DNA of 49,603 nt from an uncultured Eubacteriales bacterium (GTDB taxonomy: Bacteria; Bacillota; Clostridia; Peptostreptococcales; Anaerovoracaceae), in the NCBI GenBank assembly GCA_902795265.1, contig CADBKM010000015.1, positions 1 through 49,603 of the forward strand, in the 5' to 3' direction. This document shows positions 17,494-26,153 of the stretch, in pieces; the first letter of the stretch is position 1, and each line of letters begins with the position of its first letter. Both the position numbers and the translations under genes were made by a program. Below the pieces are notes generated by a model, which had not been told where the DNA came from, made no database searches, and saw only the letters and a list, made by a program, of their open reading frames with translations.

Positions 17494-18393
17494 ATGGTAA
17501 AGCAGAAATACATGGAGAAAGCCAATGTACTTATTGAGGCTCTCCCTTACATACAGCGGTTCAACCGCAAAATAATAGTGATCAAATACGGCGGAAGCGC
17601 CATGATAAACGAAGAGCTCAAGAAGCACGTGATAGAAGACGCGGTGCTGCTGAAGCTCGTCGGATTCAAGCCGGTCATCGTGCACGGAGGCGGCAACGAG
17701 ATAAGCAGCTGGATGAGAAAGACAGGCATTGAGCCTCAGTTCATCAACGGCCTCAGAGTCACGGACGCCGATACACTCGAACTGGCAGAGATGGTTCTGG
17801 GCAAGGTGAACAGCGATCTTGTCACAATGGCCCAGCAGCTCGGAGTAAGGGCATGCGGCATAAGCGGCAAGGACGGAAGGCTTCTCACCGTAAAAAAAGC
17901 AAAGCCTGGAATGAAAGACATAGGCTTTGTAGGTGAGATCACAGAGGTCGACACAAAGATAGTCGACGATCTTCTGAACGATGACTTTCTGCCTATCATT
18001 TACCCGATAGGCATGGACAAGAGCGGACAGTCATACAACATAAACGGCGACCATGCTGCAGCTGAGATAGCGAAGGCACTTAAAGCTGACAAGCTGGCAT
18101 ACCTGACTGACGCACCGGGCGTATGCACCGATCCTGATGATCCCGAATCGTTCATATCTGAGCTTTTCGTTGAAGAAGCAGAGAAGCTGATCGACGAGGG
18201 CATCATAACCGGAGGCATGATACCTAAAGTGCGCAACTGCTTCCGCTCTATCGAAGGGGGAGTCAACCGGGTGCACATACTTGACGGAAACATCCCTCAC
18301 TGCCTGCTTCTTGAGATATTCACCGACAGAGGCGTAGGCACCGTGATAATGAAAGACGGAGTAAAGTACTACAGCAGAGAGAGGAGCGAATGA
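17494..18393 (+). CDS. argB: acetylglutamate kinase
   Basis: Phosphorylates N-acetylglutamate, the second step and usually the arginine-inhibited step in cyclic pathways. The 299 residues show the amino acid kinase motifs IVIKYGGSAM, VHGGGNEIS, NGLRVTDADTLE, NINGDHAAAEIA and GGMIPKVRNC. An N-terminal helix (about residues 1-20, KYMEKANVLIEALPYIQ) is present; in hexameric arginine-sensitive enzymes this helix forms the arginine site, so feedback inhibition is inferred. AAGGGG precedes the ATG, and the last codons overlap argD by four bases. Confidence 0.95.
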   Translation: MVKQKYMEKANVLIEALPYIQRFNRKIIVIKYGGSAMINEELKKHVIEDAVLLKLVGFKPVIVHGGGNEISSWMRKTGIEPQFINGLRVTDADTLELAEMVLGKVNSDLVTMAQQLGVRACGISGKDGRLLTVKKAKPGMKDIGFVGEITEVDTKIVDDLLNDDFLPIIYPIGMDKSGQSYNINGDHAAAEIAKALKADKLAYLTDAPGVCTDPDDPESFISELFVEEAEKLIDEGIITGGMIPKVRNCFRSIEGGVNRVHILDGNIPHCLLLEIFTDRGVGTVIMKDGVKYYSRERSE

Positions 18394-19565
18394 TGGACCG
18401 CGGGCATATAAAGGAACTGGACTCAAAGTATATAGTCCATACATATAACCGCTATGACGTGGTCGTCGATCACGCAAGCGGCGCGGTGATCACCGATGCG
18501 AACGGTAAGGAATACATCGACCTTTGCAGCGGATATGCCGCGAACTCGCTGGGCTATCAGAACGAGGCATGGCTTGAAGCCGTAATAGCTCAGCTCAAAA
18601 GGGTGCAGCACGCATCAAACCTGTACTACACCGAGCCGGGGCCGGTGCTTGCGGAAAAGCTGGTCACCAGAAGCGGACTTTGCAAGGTGTGGTTTGCGAA
18701 TTCGGGCGGCGAAGCAAACGAAGCTGCCATAAAAACCGCCAGAAAGTATGGAAATACTCTTGCAGATCACAAAAAGAACACTATAATCTCTCTGAAAAAG
18801 TCTTTCCACGGCCGGACTCTCGCTACGGTAACGGCCACGGGACTTGCCGAGGCGCAGGAAGTATTCGCGCCGCTGGTACCGGGCTTTGTGCATGCTGAGG
18901 TCGATGACGCGGAAGCTCTCGTAAAGCTTGCAGATCAGTACGATCCATGCGCGTTCATGATGGAGCTGGTGCAGGGCGAGGGCGGTGTACATGCGCTCGA
19001 TAAAGAGTTTGTTGCTAAGGCCGCGGAGCTCTGCAAGGAAAGAGACATACTGTTCATAGATGATGAGGTGCAGGTCGGTATCGGCCGGAGCGGAACGCTT
19101 TTCGCCTTTGAGCAGTACGGAATAAAGCCTGACATCGTATCGTTCGCAAAGGGCATAGGCGCAGGACTCCCTATAGGCGGCATCATATGCGGACCGAAGA
19201 CCTGCGACGTGCTCGTGCCGGGCGATCACGGCTCGACTTTCGGAATGAACCCGGTGGCATGCGCAGGAGCCTGCGTGGTGCTCGATACTCTCGATGATGC
19301 ATTCCTCGGATCAGTAAGAGCGAAGTCAGAGTTCATGAGAAGCGAGCTTAAAGGCATGAAGAAGGTAACGGGTCTCGACGGTCTCGGACTGATGATAGGC
19401 GTTGACCTCGACGGCATGACAGGCGCTGAAGCAGTAAAGATGCTGATGGACGAAGGCGTGCTGGCCATACCGGCAGGTCAGAGGCTGAGACTTCTGCCGC
19501 CGCTGACTATAAGCGAAGATGAAATAAAACAGGCACTTGCCGCAATACGCAAGGTGCTCGACTGA
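18390..19565 (+). CDS. argD: acetylornithine aminotransferase
   Basis: PLP-dependent class III aminotransferase, 391 residues, converting acetylglutamate semialdehyde to acetylornithine. Motifs: YIDLCSGYAANSLGY, NSGGEANEAAIKTARKY, FHGRTLATVTATG, LFIDDEVQVGIGRSG and the PLP lysine in SFAKGIGAGLPIGG. A start at the ATG at 18390 overlaps the argB stop (ATGA), with AGAGAGGAG upstream; a second ATG follows at once at 18393. The enzyme may also serve lysine synthesis, as in other bacteria. Confidence 0.94.
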   Translation: MMDRGHIKELDSKYIVHTYNRYDVVVDHASGAVITDANGKEYIDLCSGYAANSLGYQNEAWLEAVIAQLKRVQHASNLYYTEPGPVLAEKLVTRSGLCKVWFANSGGEANEAAIKTARKYGNTLADHKKNTIISLKKSFHGRTLATVTATGLAEAQEVFAPLVPGFVHAEVDDAEALVKLADQYDPCAFMMELVQGEGGVHALDKEFVAKAAELCKERDILFIDDEVQVGIGRSGTLFAFEQYGIKPDIVSFAKGIGAGLPIGGIICGPKTCDVLVPGDHGSTFGMNPVACAGACVVLDTLDDAFLGSVRAKSEFMRSELKGMKKVTGLDGLGLMIGVDLDGMTGAEAVKMLMDEGVLAIPAGQRLRLLPPLTISEDEIKQALAAIRKVLD

Positions 19566-19611
19566 TACAGATAATAAAAAGACATAAAAATACAGAAAAG
19601 GGGTAACGACC

Positions 19612-20868
19612 ATGGAAACAAAAGGAATCAAGAAAGTTGTGCTGGCATATTCGGGAGGCCTCGATACTTCGATAATAATCCCGTGGCTTAAAGAGAATTA
19701 TGACGATCCTGAGATCATCGCTGTATGCGGAAACGTAGGCCAGAATGATGAGCTCGACGGGCTCGAAGAGAAGGCCATCAAGACCGGCGCTAGCAAGCTT
19801 ATCGTGGCAGACCTTGTAGACGAGATGGTAGAAGAAGTGATCATTCCGTCGCTCAAGATGGATGCCAAGTATGAGGACTATCTGCTCGGAACAGCCTTCG
19901 CACGTCCGGTCATCGGCAAGAGACTCGCTGAGATCGCCATAGAAGAAGGCGCTGATGCCGTATGCCACGGCTGCACAGGCAAGGGCAACGATCAGGTAAG
20001 ATTTGAGCTCGCAGTAAAGAGATGGGCACCGGGCATGAAGATCATCGCTCCATGGAGAGAGTGGGATATCAAGTCGAGAGACGAAGAGATCGACTACGCT
20101 GAGGCTCACAATGTACCTCTGAAGATCTCAAGAGAGACGAATTACTCAAAGGACAAGAACCTGTGGCATCTGAGCCATGAAGGACTCGATCTCGAAGACC
20201 CTTCACTCGAGCCTCAGTACGAGAAGGAAGGCTTCCTCGAACTGGGAGTTTCCCCTCTGCAGGCACCGGACGAGCCTGAATACGTTACCATCGGTTTCGA
20301 GGAAGGCACTCCTGTATCCGTGAACGGCGAAAAGATGAAGGCCAGCCTCATCATCGAGAAGCTGAATGAGATCGGCGGCAGAAACGGAATCGGAATCCTC
20401 AACATCGTCGAGAACAGACTTATCGGCATGAAGAGCCACGGCGTATATGAGACTCCGGGCGGAACCATCCTCTATGATGCTCACGCTCAGCTCGAGACTA
20501 TCACAGTCGACAAGGATACGATGCATCTTAAGCAGAAGCTTGCTGTAGATTACGCAGATATGCTGTATAATGGAAAATGGTATTCACCTATGCAGGAAGC
20601 TCTCACAGCATTCGCCAATGTCGCCAACAAGAACGTGACAGGCGAGGTAAAGCTCAAACTGTATAAGGGAAATATCATTCCTGCAGGAGTAACTTCTCCT
20701 TATTCGCTCTACTCTGAGTCGCTTGCATCGTTTGGTGAGAGCGATTACGATCAGGGCCTGGCTGCGGGCTTCATCAATGCATGGGGACTCCCGACAACAG
20801 TACTCGCAATGAGAGAGAAGACTATGCACGACCCTACAGATATTTCACACCCGATCAAGAGAGACTAA
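19612..20868 (+). CDS. argG: argininosuccinate synthase
   Basis: Joins citrulline and aspartate using ATP. The N-terminal PP-loop is [18 protein letters not shown]; citrulline/aspartate motifs such as [29 protein letters not shown] and [12 protein letters not shown] are intact. Length 418 is within the usual 395-420. The AAAGGGG ribosome site is 8 bases upstream. argF (ornithine carbamoyltransferase), needed to make citrulline, is not in the window. Thus argG-H use citrulline made elsewhere or imported by the transporter of this operon. Confidence 0.96.
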   Translation: METKGIKKVVLAYSGGLDTSIIIPWLKENYDDPEIIAVCGNVGQNDELDGLEEKAIKTGASKLIVADLVDEMVEEVIIPSLKMDAKYEDYLLGTAFARPVIGKRLAEIAIEEGADAVCHGCTGKGNDQVRFELAVKRWAPGMKIIAPWREWDIKSRDEEIDYAEAHNVPLKISRETNYSKDKNLWHLSHEGLDLEDPSLEPQYEKEGFLELGVSPLQAPDEPEYVTIGFEEGTPVSVNGEKMKASLIIEKLNEIGGRNGIGILNIVENRLIGMKSHGVYETPGGTILYDAHAQLETITVDKDTMHLKQKLAVDYADMLYNGKWYSPMQEALTAFANVANKNVTGEVKLKLYKGNIIPAGVTSPYSLYSESLASFGESDYDQGLAAGFINAWGLPTTVLAMREKTMHDPTDISHPIKRD

Positions 20869-20874
20869 TAAACT

Positions 20875-22254
20875 ATGGACAAACTTTGGGCAGGCAGAAC
20901 AGCCGGAACGACAGCAAATCTGGTAGATGAGATCAATTCATCGATAGCCGTAGACAGAAGACTGTATAAGAGAGACATCGCAGGCAGCATAGCTCACGCG
21001 AAGATGATGGCAAAGCAGGGCATCATCACACAGCAGGAGGCCGGCGCCCTCGTCGAGGGGCTCGAAGGCATCGAAGCTGATATCACTTCGGGCGCGCTCG
21101 CGATCGATCCGACAGCAGAAGACATCCACATGTTCGTGGAAACTGTTCTCACGGCCAGGATAGGCGATACCGGAAAGATGCTTCACACGGCGAGGAGCCG
21201 CAACGACCAGGTAGCGCTCGACACGAAGCTGTACTGCATTGAAGAGGCTGAAAGCGTAAGAGACCTCATCTGCGAACTCCTCAGAGTGCTCGCGGACAAG
21301 GCTGAAAAGAATACCGGCGTCATAATGCCGGGATACACTCACATGCAGCACGCACAGCCGGTGTCGTTCGGACAGCACCTCATGGCTTACGCGATGATGT
21401 TCGAAAGGGATATAAGCAGACTCGATGACTGCAGAACGAGAATGCTCGAGCGATCTCCGATAGGGTCATGCGCTCTGGCCGGCACCACCTTTGATATCGA
21501 CAGAGAATACGAGGCAAGTCTGCTCGGCTTTACCGGCATAGCAATGAACAGCATGGATGCCGTTTCAGACAGAGACCATTTCGTTGAGCTGATGTCTGAT
21601 CTGGCTATCATCATGATGCACATTTCGAGGCTTTCCGAAGAGATCATCATGTGGGCGACATCCGAATTCGGATTCATACACCTGCCTGATGAGTACACGA
21701 CCGGATCATCCATAATGCCTCAGAAGAAGAACCCTGACGTAGCAGAGCTCTGCAGGGGCAAGACCGGCAGGGTGTACGGCAATCTCATGTCGATCCTTAC
21801 GACTCTTAAGGGAATGCCTCTCGCATACAACAAGGATATCCAGGAAGACAAGGAGCCGCTGTTCGACTCGATCGAGACGGTCAAGCTCTGTATCGAGGCG
21901 TTCATCGAGATCGTGGATGTCATGGAAGTAAACGAAGTAAGCATGTACGAGTCGGCAAAGAAGGGCTACATAAACGCGACCGATATGGCGGACTACCTGG
22001 TAGTAAAGGGAATGCCTTTCAGGGATGCGTACAATGTATCCGGAAAGATCGTATCGTACTGCGTCGGAAGGGGCTGCCCGCTCGAAGAGCTGCCGCTTGA
22101 AGAGTTCAAAATGTTCTCAGATCTGATAGAGGACGATATTTATCACCGCCTCGATCTCAGGACCTGCATGGAGAAGAGAAACTCCGCAGGCGGAACGAGT
22201 CCGGAATCTGTAATGAAGCAGATCGAGTACATAAGATCAAAAATTGAAAAGTAA
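20875..22254 (+). CDS. argH: argininosuccinate lyase
   Basis: Splits argininosuccinate into arginine and fumarate. The fumarase/aspartase superfamily signature GSSIMPQKKNPD contains the catalytic serine. TARSRNDQVALDTKLY, PGYTHMQHAQPVSFG and SYESAKKG-like YESAKKGYINATDMADYL are also typical. 459 residues equals the usual length. It starts 6 bases after argG and is the last gene of the operon, followed by a strong terminator. The fumarate product can be hydrated by the enzyme encoded directly opposite. Confidence 0.96.
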   Translation: MDKLWAGRTAGTTANLVDEINSSIAVDRRLYKRDIAGSIAHAKMMAKQGIITQQEAGALVEGLEGIEADITSGALAIDPTAEDIHMFVETVLTARIGDTGKMLHTARSRNDQVALDTKLYCIEEAESVRDLICELLRVLADKAEKNTGVIMPGYTHMQHAQPVSFGQHLMAYAMMFERDISRLDDCRTRMLERSPIGSCALAGTTFDIDREYEASLLGFTGIAMNSMDAVSDRDHFVELMSDLAIIMMHISRLSEEIIMWATSEFGFIHLPDEYTTGSSIMPQKKNPDVAELCRGKTGRVYGNLMSILTTLKGMPLAYNKDIQEDKEPLFDSIETVKLCIEAFIEIVDVMEVNEVSMYESAKKGYINATDMADYLVVKGMPFRDAYNVSGKIVSYCVGRGCPLEELPLEEFKMFSDLIEDDIYHRLDLRTCMEKRNSAGGTSPESVMKQIEYIRSKIEK

Positions 22255-22260
22255 TATAAA

Positions 22261-22299
22261 ACCGGTATGGCGCTAATGATGCGTCATACCGGTCTTTTT
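22261..22299. terminator. terminator between argH and the hydratase genes
   Basis: ACCGGTATG-GCGC and GCG-TCATACCGGT form a long stem around TAATGAT, with TCTTTTT on the right and AAAA on the left. It is strong for argH and may also stop the converging minus-strand genes. Confidence 0.9.
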
Positions 22300-22926
22300 C
22301 TAGATGAAAGATCTGACTTTGCCGGCTATTATTTCAGCCTGTTCTTCTTTTATCCGCGCGTATTCTTTTTTCTTTTCGGCGAAGATGTTCCTGCCGCTGC
22401 TGTCTATTGACACGATGAGCGGCCCGAAGTCATTTACCCTGATGTTCCAGCAGGCTTCGGGCATGCCGAGATCGAGCCAGGCGACACCTTTGATCTCTTC
22501 TGTGCACATGGCCGCGACAACGGCGTTCCCGGCCGGGTACACGCAGTGCACAGCTCCGAATTCGCGGCAGGCTTCTGCGGTGCGTTCGCCCATGCCTCCT
22601 TTGCCGATTATAAGGCGGACGCCTGTTTTATCCATGAAATCATATTCGAGCTTTTCCATGCGCATCGAAGTGGTAGGCCCTATGGCTACCATGCTGTAGC
22701 CTTCCCCGTCAGATCCTTTTACTATCGGACCGGCGTGCATCAGAGCCATGCCGCTTATGTCGGCAGGGAGAGACAAGCCTTCCTTTACTACGCGGATGTG
22801 CATGTCATCGCGCCCTGTGACTACATCGCCGTTTATGAATATGACGTCACCGGCACGGAGAGCTCTTATATCTTCTTCGGTGAAAGGCGTTGTCAGGACG
22901 GTCTTTCCGTTGATGTTTTCTGTCAT
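22300..22926 (-). CDS. L(+)-tartrate dehydratase / class I fumarase, beta subunit
   Basis: Smaller subunit of an oxygen-sensitive [4Fe-4S] hydro-lyase. Family motifs: VLTTPFTEEDIRALRAGDV, LMHAGPIVKG, AIGPTTSMRME, IIGKGGMGERT, AVHCVYPAGNAVVAA and DFGPLIVSIDSSGRN. At 208 residues it matches TtdB of enterobacteria (about 200), and the whole sequence reads much like TtdB. TtdAB-type enzymes dehydrate L-tartrate to oxaloacetate; sister two-subunit enzymes are fumarases. Motif reading alone cannot separate the two. Its start lies 24 bases downstream of the alpha gene, consistent with a two-gene operon. Confidence 0.88.
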   Translation of the reverse strand: MTENINGKTVLTTPFTEEDIRALRAGDVIFINGDVVTGRDDMHIRVVKEGLSLPADISGMALMHAGPIVKGSDGEGYSMVAIGPTTSMRMEKLEYDFMDKTGVRLIIGKGGMGERTAEACREFGAVHCVYPAGNAVVAAMCTEEIKGVAWLDLGMPEACWNIRVNDFGPLIVSIDSSGRNIFAEKKKEYARIKEEQAEIIAGKVRSFI

Positions 22927-22949
22927 CGCTATACTGTTCCTTTCACTGC

Positions 22950-23855
22950 TTACTGTTCTGAAGTGAACCCGGTATGTGTGTCCGTCTTGAATTTCAGATC
23001 GCTGTCAAATACGATATGCCCTCTGCGGTGGGTCCAGCAGCTGAAGCTTACTCCAACTGCGAGAGTGGCAGGGTGTCTGACCGCTTTTTCGAGGTTTACG
23101 CCGAGAACGGACGCATTTCCGCCCATGCCCTGAGGGCCAATACCCATTGCGTTGATCCCGTCTTCGAGCAGCTGTTCCATCTCAGCGGCTTTCGGATCGG
23201 CGTTGTGCGAGCCTACAGGCCTCAGAAGAGCTTCTTTTGAGAGCATCGCCGCGGTCTCAGCTGAATTTGCGATCCCAACGCCTATAAGCAGAGGAGGGCA
23301 GGCGTTCGGTCCGTATTCAGCAACACGGTCCATCACAAAGCGTACGGCGCCTTCATAGCCTTCACCCGGCATCAGTACGGCTGCATGGCCCGGCAGTGAA
23401 CATCCGCCTCCTGCAAGGTATGTGTGTATCGCGCATCCGTCCCAGCCCGGAACGATGTGCCACCATACCGCCGGCGCACCTGAGCCCGTGTTGTCTCCGG
23501 TATTGACCTCTTCGAAAGGCTCTACCGCGTTCGGCCTGAGAGGCGTTTCGGCAGTGGCTTTTCTGACCGCGTCACCAAGGAGCTTCTCGAGAGACTCAAG
23601 CAGCGGAAAGCGGCTCCCGCATTCCACCCTGAACTGCACGAGGCCGGTATCCTGGCATGACGGTCTTTTCAGCTCCGCCGCTAGACGCATGTTTTCAAAC
23701 ATCATGTCGTAGATGCTGAGCGCCGCAGGGTCTGGCTCGGCCGCTCTCAGACTGCTGAGTTTTGAAACGACATCGTCGGGCAGGCGGACTGCCGTATAGC
23801 CTACGAACGAGGCCATTATATCTGTCATTTTTCTGATCTGTTCTTCAGTGTTCAT
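22950..23855 (-). CDS. L(+)-tartrate dehydratase / class I fumarase, alpha subunit
   Basis: Iron-sulfur-binding subunit, 301 residues (TtdA about 303). It carries the cluster cysteine motif RPSCQDTG, then TPLRPNAVEPFEEVNTGDN, GGGCSLPG, NACPPLLIGVGIA, LRPVGSHNADPKAAE and SCWTHRRGH. These agree residue for residue with much of TtdA. The start has GGAGG eight bases upstream. The gene is divergent from malic enzyme with a 138-base gap. In this setting a fumarase role (fumarate from ArgH to malate, then to pyruvate) is as likely as tartrate use. Confidence 0.88.
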   Translation of the reverse strand: MNTEEQIRKMTDIMASFVGYTAVRLPDDVVSKLSSLRAAEPDPAALSIYDMMFENMRLAAELKRPSCQDTGLVQFRVECGSRFPLLESLEKLLGDAVRKATAETPLRPNAVEPFEEVNTGDNTGSGAPAVWWHIVPGWDGCAIHTYLAGGGCSLPGHAAVLMPGEGYEGAVRFVMDRVAEYGPNACPPLLIGVGIANSAETAAMLSKEALLRPVGSHNADPKAAEMEQLLEDGINAMGIGPQGMGGNASVLGVNLEKAVRHPATLAVGVSFSCWTHRRGHIVFDSDLKFKTDTHTGFTSEQ

Positions 23856-23876
23856 GTGAACCTCCCTGCTGCGGTT

Positions 23877-23905
23877 AGTCTATTACATCGCGGGCAGCTT
23901 ATCAA
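23877..23905 (-). promoter_or_regulatory. possible promoter for the hydratase subunit genes
   Basis: On the minus strand TTGATA (23905-23900), 17 bases, TAGACT (23882-23877). The -10 is imperfect. It lies back-to-back with the malic enzyme promoter. Confidence 0.35.
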
Positions 23906-23925
23906 GAAGCGGAGGCCGAAATGCA

Positions 23926-23954
23926 TTGAATTAGCGGCCCGGCAGTGATAAAGT
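23926..23954 (+). promoter_or_regulatory. malic enzyme promoter
   Basis: TTGAAT (23926-23931), 17-base spacer, TAAAGT (23949-23954), about 40 bases before the ATG. Confidence 0.5.
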
Positions 23955-23993
23955 CTAGCAAGGGCCGTAACGGCATGAAAGGAGAGCGGGATT

Positions 23994-25169
23994 ATGGATT
24001 ATGCAAAGGAAGCAGCCAGACTTCACGGCGAATGGCAGGGAAAGATAGAAGTGGTGCCAAGGGTGAGCGTCAGCAACAAGGATGAGCTGTCGATCGCTTA
24101 TACGCCGGGTGTGGCTGAACCGTGCCTCGAGATACAGAAAGATCCATCCAAAATATATGATCTTACAAGAAGATGGAACATGTGCGCTGTCATTACAGAC
24201 GGCTCTGCCGTTCTGGGGCTCGGAAACATCGGTGCCGAGGCAGGAATGCCTGTAATGGAGGGCAAGTGCGTGCTCTTCAAATCGTTTGCCGGTGTGGATG
24301 CTTTTCCGCTCTGCATAAAGTCGCAGGATGTCGATACGATAGTGGAGACGGTGTATCAGATATCGGGATCTTTCGGAGGAATCAACCTCGAAGATATATC
24401 AGCACCGAGGTGCTTTGAGATAGAGCGCAAACTCAAGGAAAGGTGTGATATACCGGTCTTTCACGATGACCAGCACGGCACGGCTGTCATAGTGCTCGCC
24501 GGTCTCATAAACGCTCTCAAGGTGGTCGGTAAGGACAAAGAGACTGTAAAAGTTGCCATGTCGGGCGCGGGAGCTGCCGGCATAGCCATATGCAGGATGC
24601 TCCTTTCATATGGTTTCAAAAATATAATCATGTCGGATATAAACGGCATCATCTACAAGGACCGCCCTGAGGGAATGAACCCTGCGCTCGATGAGATAGC
24701 AGAGCTTACCAACCATGAAGGTCTGAAAGGCACTCTCGCAGACGCGATCAGAGGAGCTGACGTGTTCATCGGTGTTTCGGCTCCGGGACTGGTGAGTGCC
24801 GAAATGGTCAGATCGATGAACCCCGATCCGGTGATATTCGCCTGCGCGAATCCTGTGCCTGAGATATTCCCTGATGAGGCAAAGGCAGCCGGTGCTGCAG
24901 TCGTATCTACCGGAAGGTCGGATTACCCGAATCAGATCAACAATGTGCTGGCTTTTCCGGGGATATTCCGCGGGGCCTTCGACTGCAGGGCAAAGGAGAT
25001 AAACGAAGAAATGAAGCTGGCGGCAGCCGGAGCTCTCGTCAGCCTTATAAGCGATGATGAGCTGTCGGCGGACTATATAATCCCGAAAGCTTTCGACAAA
25101 AGAGTGGGGCCTGCAGTAGCTGCGGCAGTTGCAGAAGCTGCAAGAAAAACAGGGGTCGCCAGAAAATGA
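23994..25169 (+). CDS. malic enzyme (malate dehydrogenase, decarboxylating)
   Basis: Oxidatively decarboxylates malate to pyruvate and CO2. The 391-residue short bacterial form shows SIAYTPGVAEPC, VITDGSAVLGLGNIG, GKCVLFKSFAGVDAFPLC, the metal site INLEDISAPRCFEIE, PVFHDDQHGTA and the nucleotide fold MSGAGAAGIAICRML. FACANPVPEI is also typical. No C-terminal phosphotransacetylase domain is attached, unlike long MaeB. NAD/NADP preference cannot be settled by eye. Ribosome site AAAGGAGAG is 8 bases upstream. Paired by divergence with the hydratase genes, it suggests a fumarate-malate-pyruvate route. Confidence 0.94.
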   Translation: MDYAKEAARLHGEWQGKIEVVPRVSVSNKDELSIAYTPGVAEPCLEIQKDPSKIYDLTRRWNMCAVITDGSAVLGLGNIGAEAGMPVMEGKCVLFKSFAGVDAFPLCIKSQDVDTIVETVYQISGSFGGINLEDISAPRCFEIERKLKERCDIPVFHDDQHGTAVIVLAGLINALKVVGKDKETVKVAMSGAGAAGIAICRMLLSYGFKNIIMSDINGIIYKDRPEGMNPALDEIAELTNHEGLKGTLADAIRGADVFIGVSAPGLVSAEMVRSMNPDPVIFACANPVPEIFPDEAKAAGAAVVSTGRSDYPNQINNVLAFPGIFRGAFDCRAKEINEEMKLAAAGALVSLISDDELSADYIIPKAFDKRVGPAVAAAVAEAARKTGVARK

Positions 25170-25216
25170 AAGTTCATTAAGTTTGGGAAAATCGCTATAT
25201 TCCTGAATGTATAATA

Positions 25217-25252
25217 ACAGCGTATTTAATTGCATAAATATGCTGTTTTTTT
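25217..25252 (+). terminator. terminator or attenuator in front of ftsE
   Basis: A 12-bp stem ACAGCGTATTTA/TAAATATGCTGT with loop ATTGCA and a run of seven T. It lies 47 bases after the malic enzyme stop and 23 bases before the ftsE ATG. A TATAAT at 25210-25215 sits just in front, so it may instead be an ftsE leader attenuator. Confidence 0.85.
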
Positions 25253-25274
25253 CATTAGGAGCATAACTTCAGGC

Positions 25275-26153
25275 ATGATAGTATTTAATAACGTAACCAA
25301 AAAGTATGGAAACAATGTCGGCCTTATCGATGCGAGCGTGCATATCAATAACGGCGACTTTGTTTTTCTTGTGGGGCCGAGCGGAGCCGGAAAGACCACA
25401 TTCATAAGACTTATTCTGAAAGAGATAGAGCCTGACAGCGGAAAGATAATCCTCGCCGGAAAGGACATCACCAGGATAAGAAAGAGCCAGGTGCCGAAGA
25501 TCAGACAGAAGATCGGCATGGTGTTCCAGGACTTCAGACTTCTCGAAAAGAAGACTGTCTACGAAAATGTGGCATTCGCCATGGAAGTACTCCACAAGAG
25601 CAGAAAAGAGATAAAAGAGAGAGTTCCTTATGTGCTCGAGCTTGTCGATATAGCCGACAAGGCCAACAGATACCCTGACGAGCTGTCTGCCGGAGAGCAG
25701 CAGAGAGTCGGCATTGCAAGGGCTCTGGTCAATAAGCCGAGAGTTCTTATCTGCGATGAGCCAACAGGAAACCTCGATCCTATCACTGCGATGGACATCA
25801 TGAGACTGCTCGAGAAGATCAACGTGCGCGGCACGACCGTGCTCATGGTAACTCACGCAAAGGATATCGTAGACAAGATGAACAAGAGAGTCGTGGCTAT
25901 CGATCACGGCAGGATCGTTCGTGATGAAGAAGGAAGCTACGGATTCGTTCAGCAGAGCGAACCTGAACCGGACCTCTACGTACCGGGATTCACTTCATTC
26001 CTTGACCCGGATGAACTGAGGGCTGTTCAGGCACAGGTCGGCAGAAACAGCGAGAGCCCTAAGGGCAGGACTATTGCGGTGCCTGACCCGGTCGGATACG
26101 ATGACAGCCTCGTAGACGCATATCTTGACGGCGGGGAGGATGTTTATGAGTAG
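25275..26153 (+). CDS. ftsE: cell division ATP-binding protein FtsE
   Basis: ATPase partner of FtsX; in Gram-positives the complex activates cell-wall hydrolases. From the ATG at 25275: IVFNNVTKKYGNN, Walker A VGPSGAGKTT, Q-loop GMVFQDFRLL, signature LSAGEQQRVGIA, Walker [14 protein letters not shown] and VTHAKDIV. An upstream in-frame TTG (25230) is rejected because it lies inside the terminator hairpin; the ATG has AGGAG 13 bases upstream. The protein has 292 residues, some 60 more than usual FtsE (about 228). The extra C-terminal tail after GRIVRDEEGSYG is acidic and proline-bearing, without a recognised domain. Its stop overlaps ftsX by 8 bases. Confidence 0.93.
   Translation: MIVFNNVTKKYGNNVGLIDASVHINNGDFVFLVGPSGAGKTTFIRLILKEIEPDSGKIILAGKDITRIRKSQVPKIRQKIGMVFQDFRLLEKKTVYENVAFAMEVLHKSRKEIKERVPYVLELVDIADKANRYPDELSAGEQQRVGIARALVNKPRVLICDEPTGNLDPITAMDIMRLLEKINVRGTTVLMVTHAKDIVDKMNKRVVAIDHGRIVRDEEGSYGFVQQSEPEPDLYVPGFTSFLDPDELRAVQAQVGRNSESPKGRTIAVPDPVGYDDSLVDAYLDGGEDVYE

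Noticed and set aside
25230-25274. Upstream TTG start for ftsE giving 15 more residues
   Set aside because: It lies inside a strong terminator hairpin, has no ribosome site, and the FtsE fold begins at the ATG at 25275.
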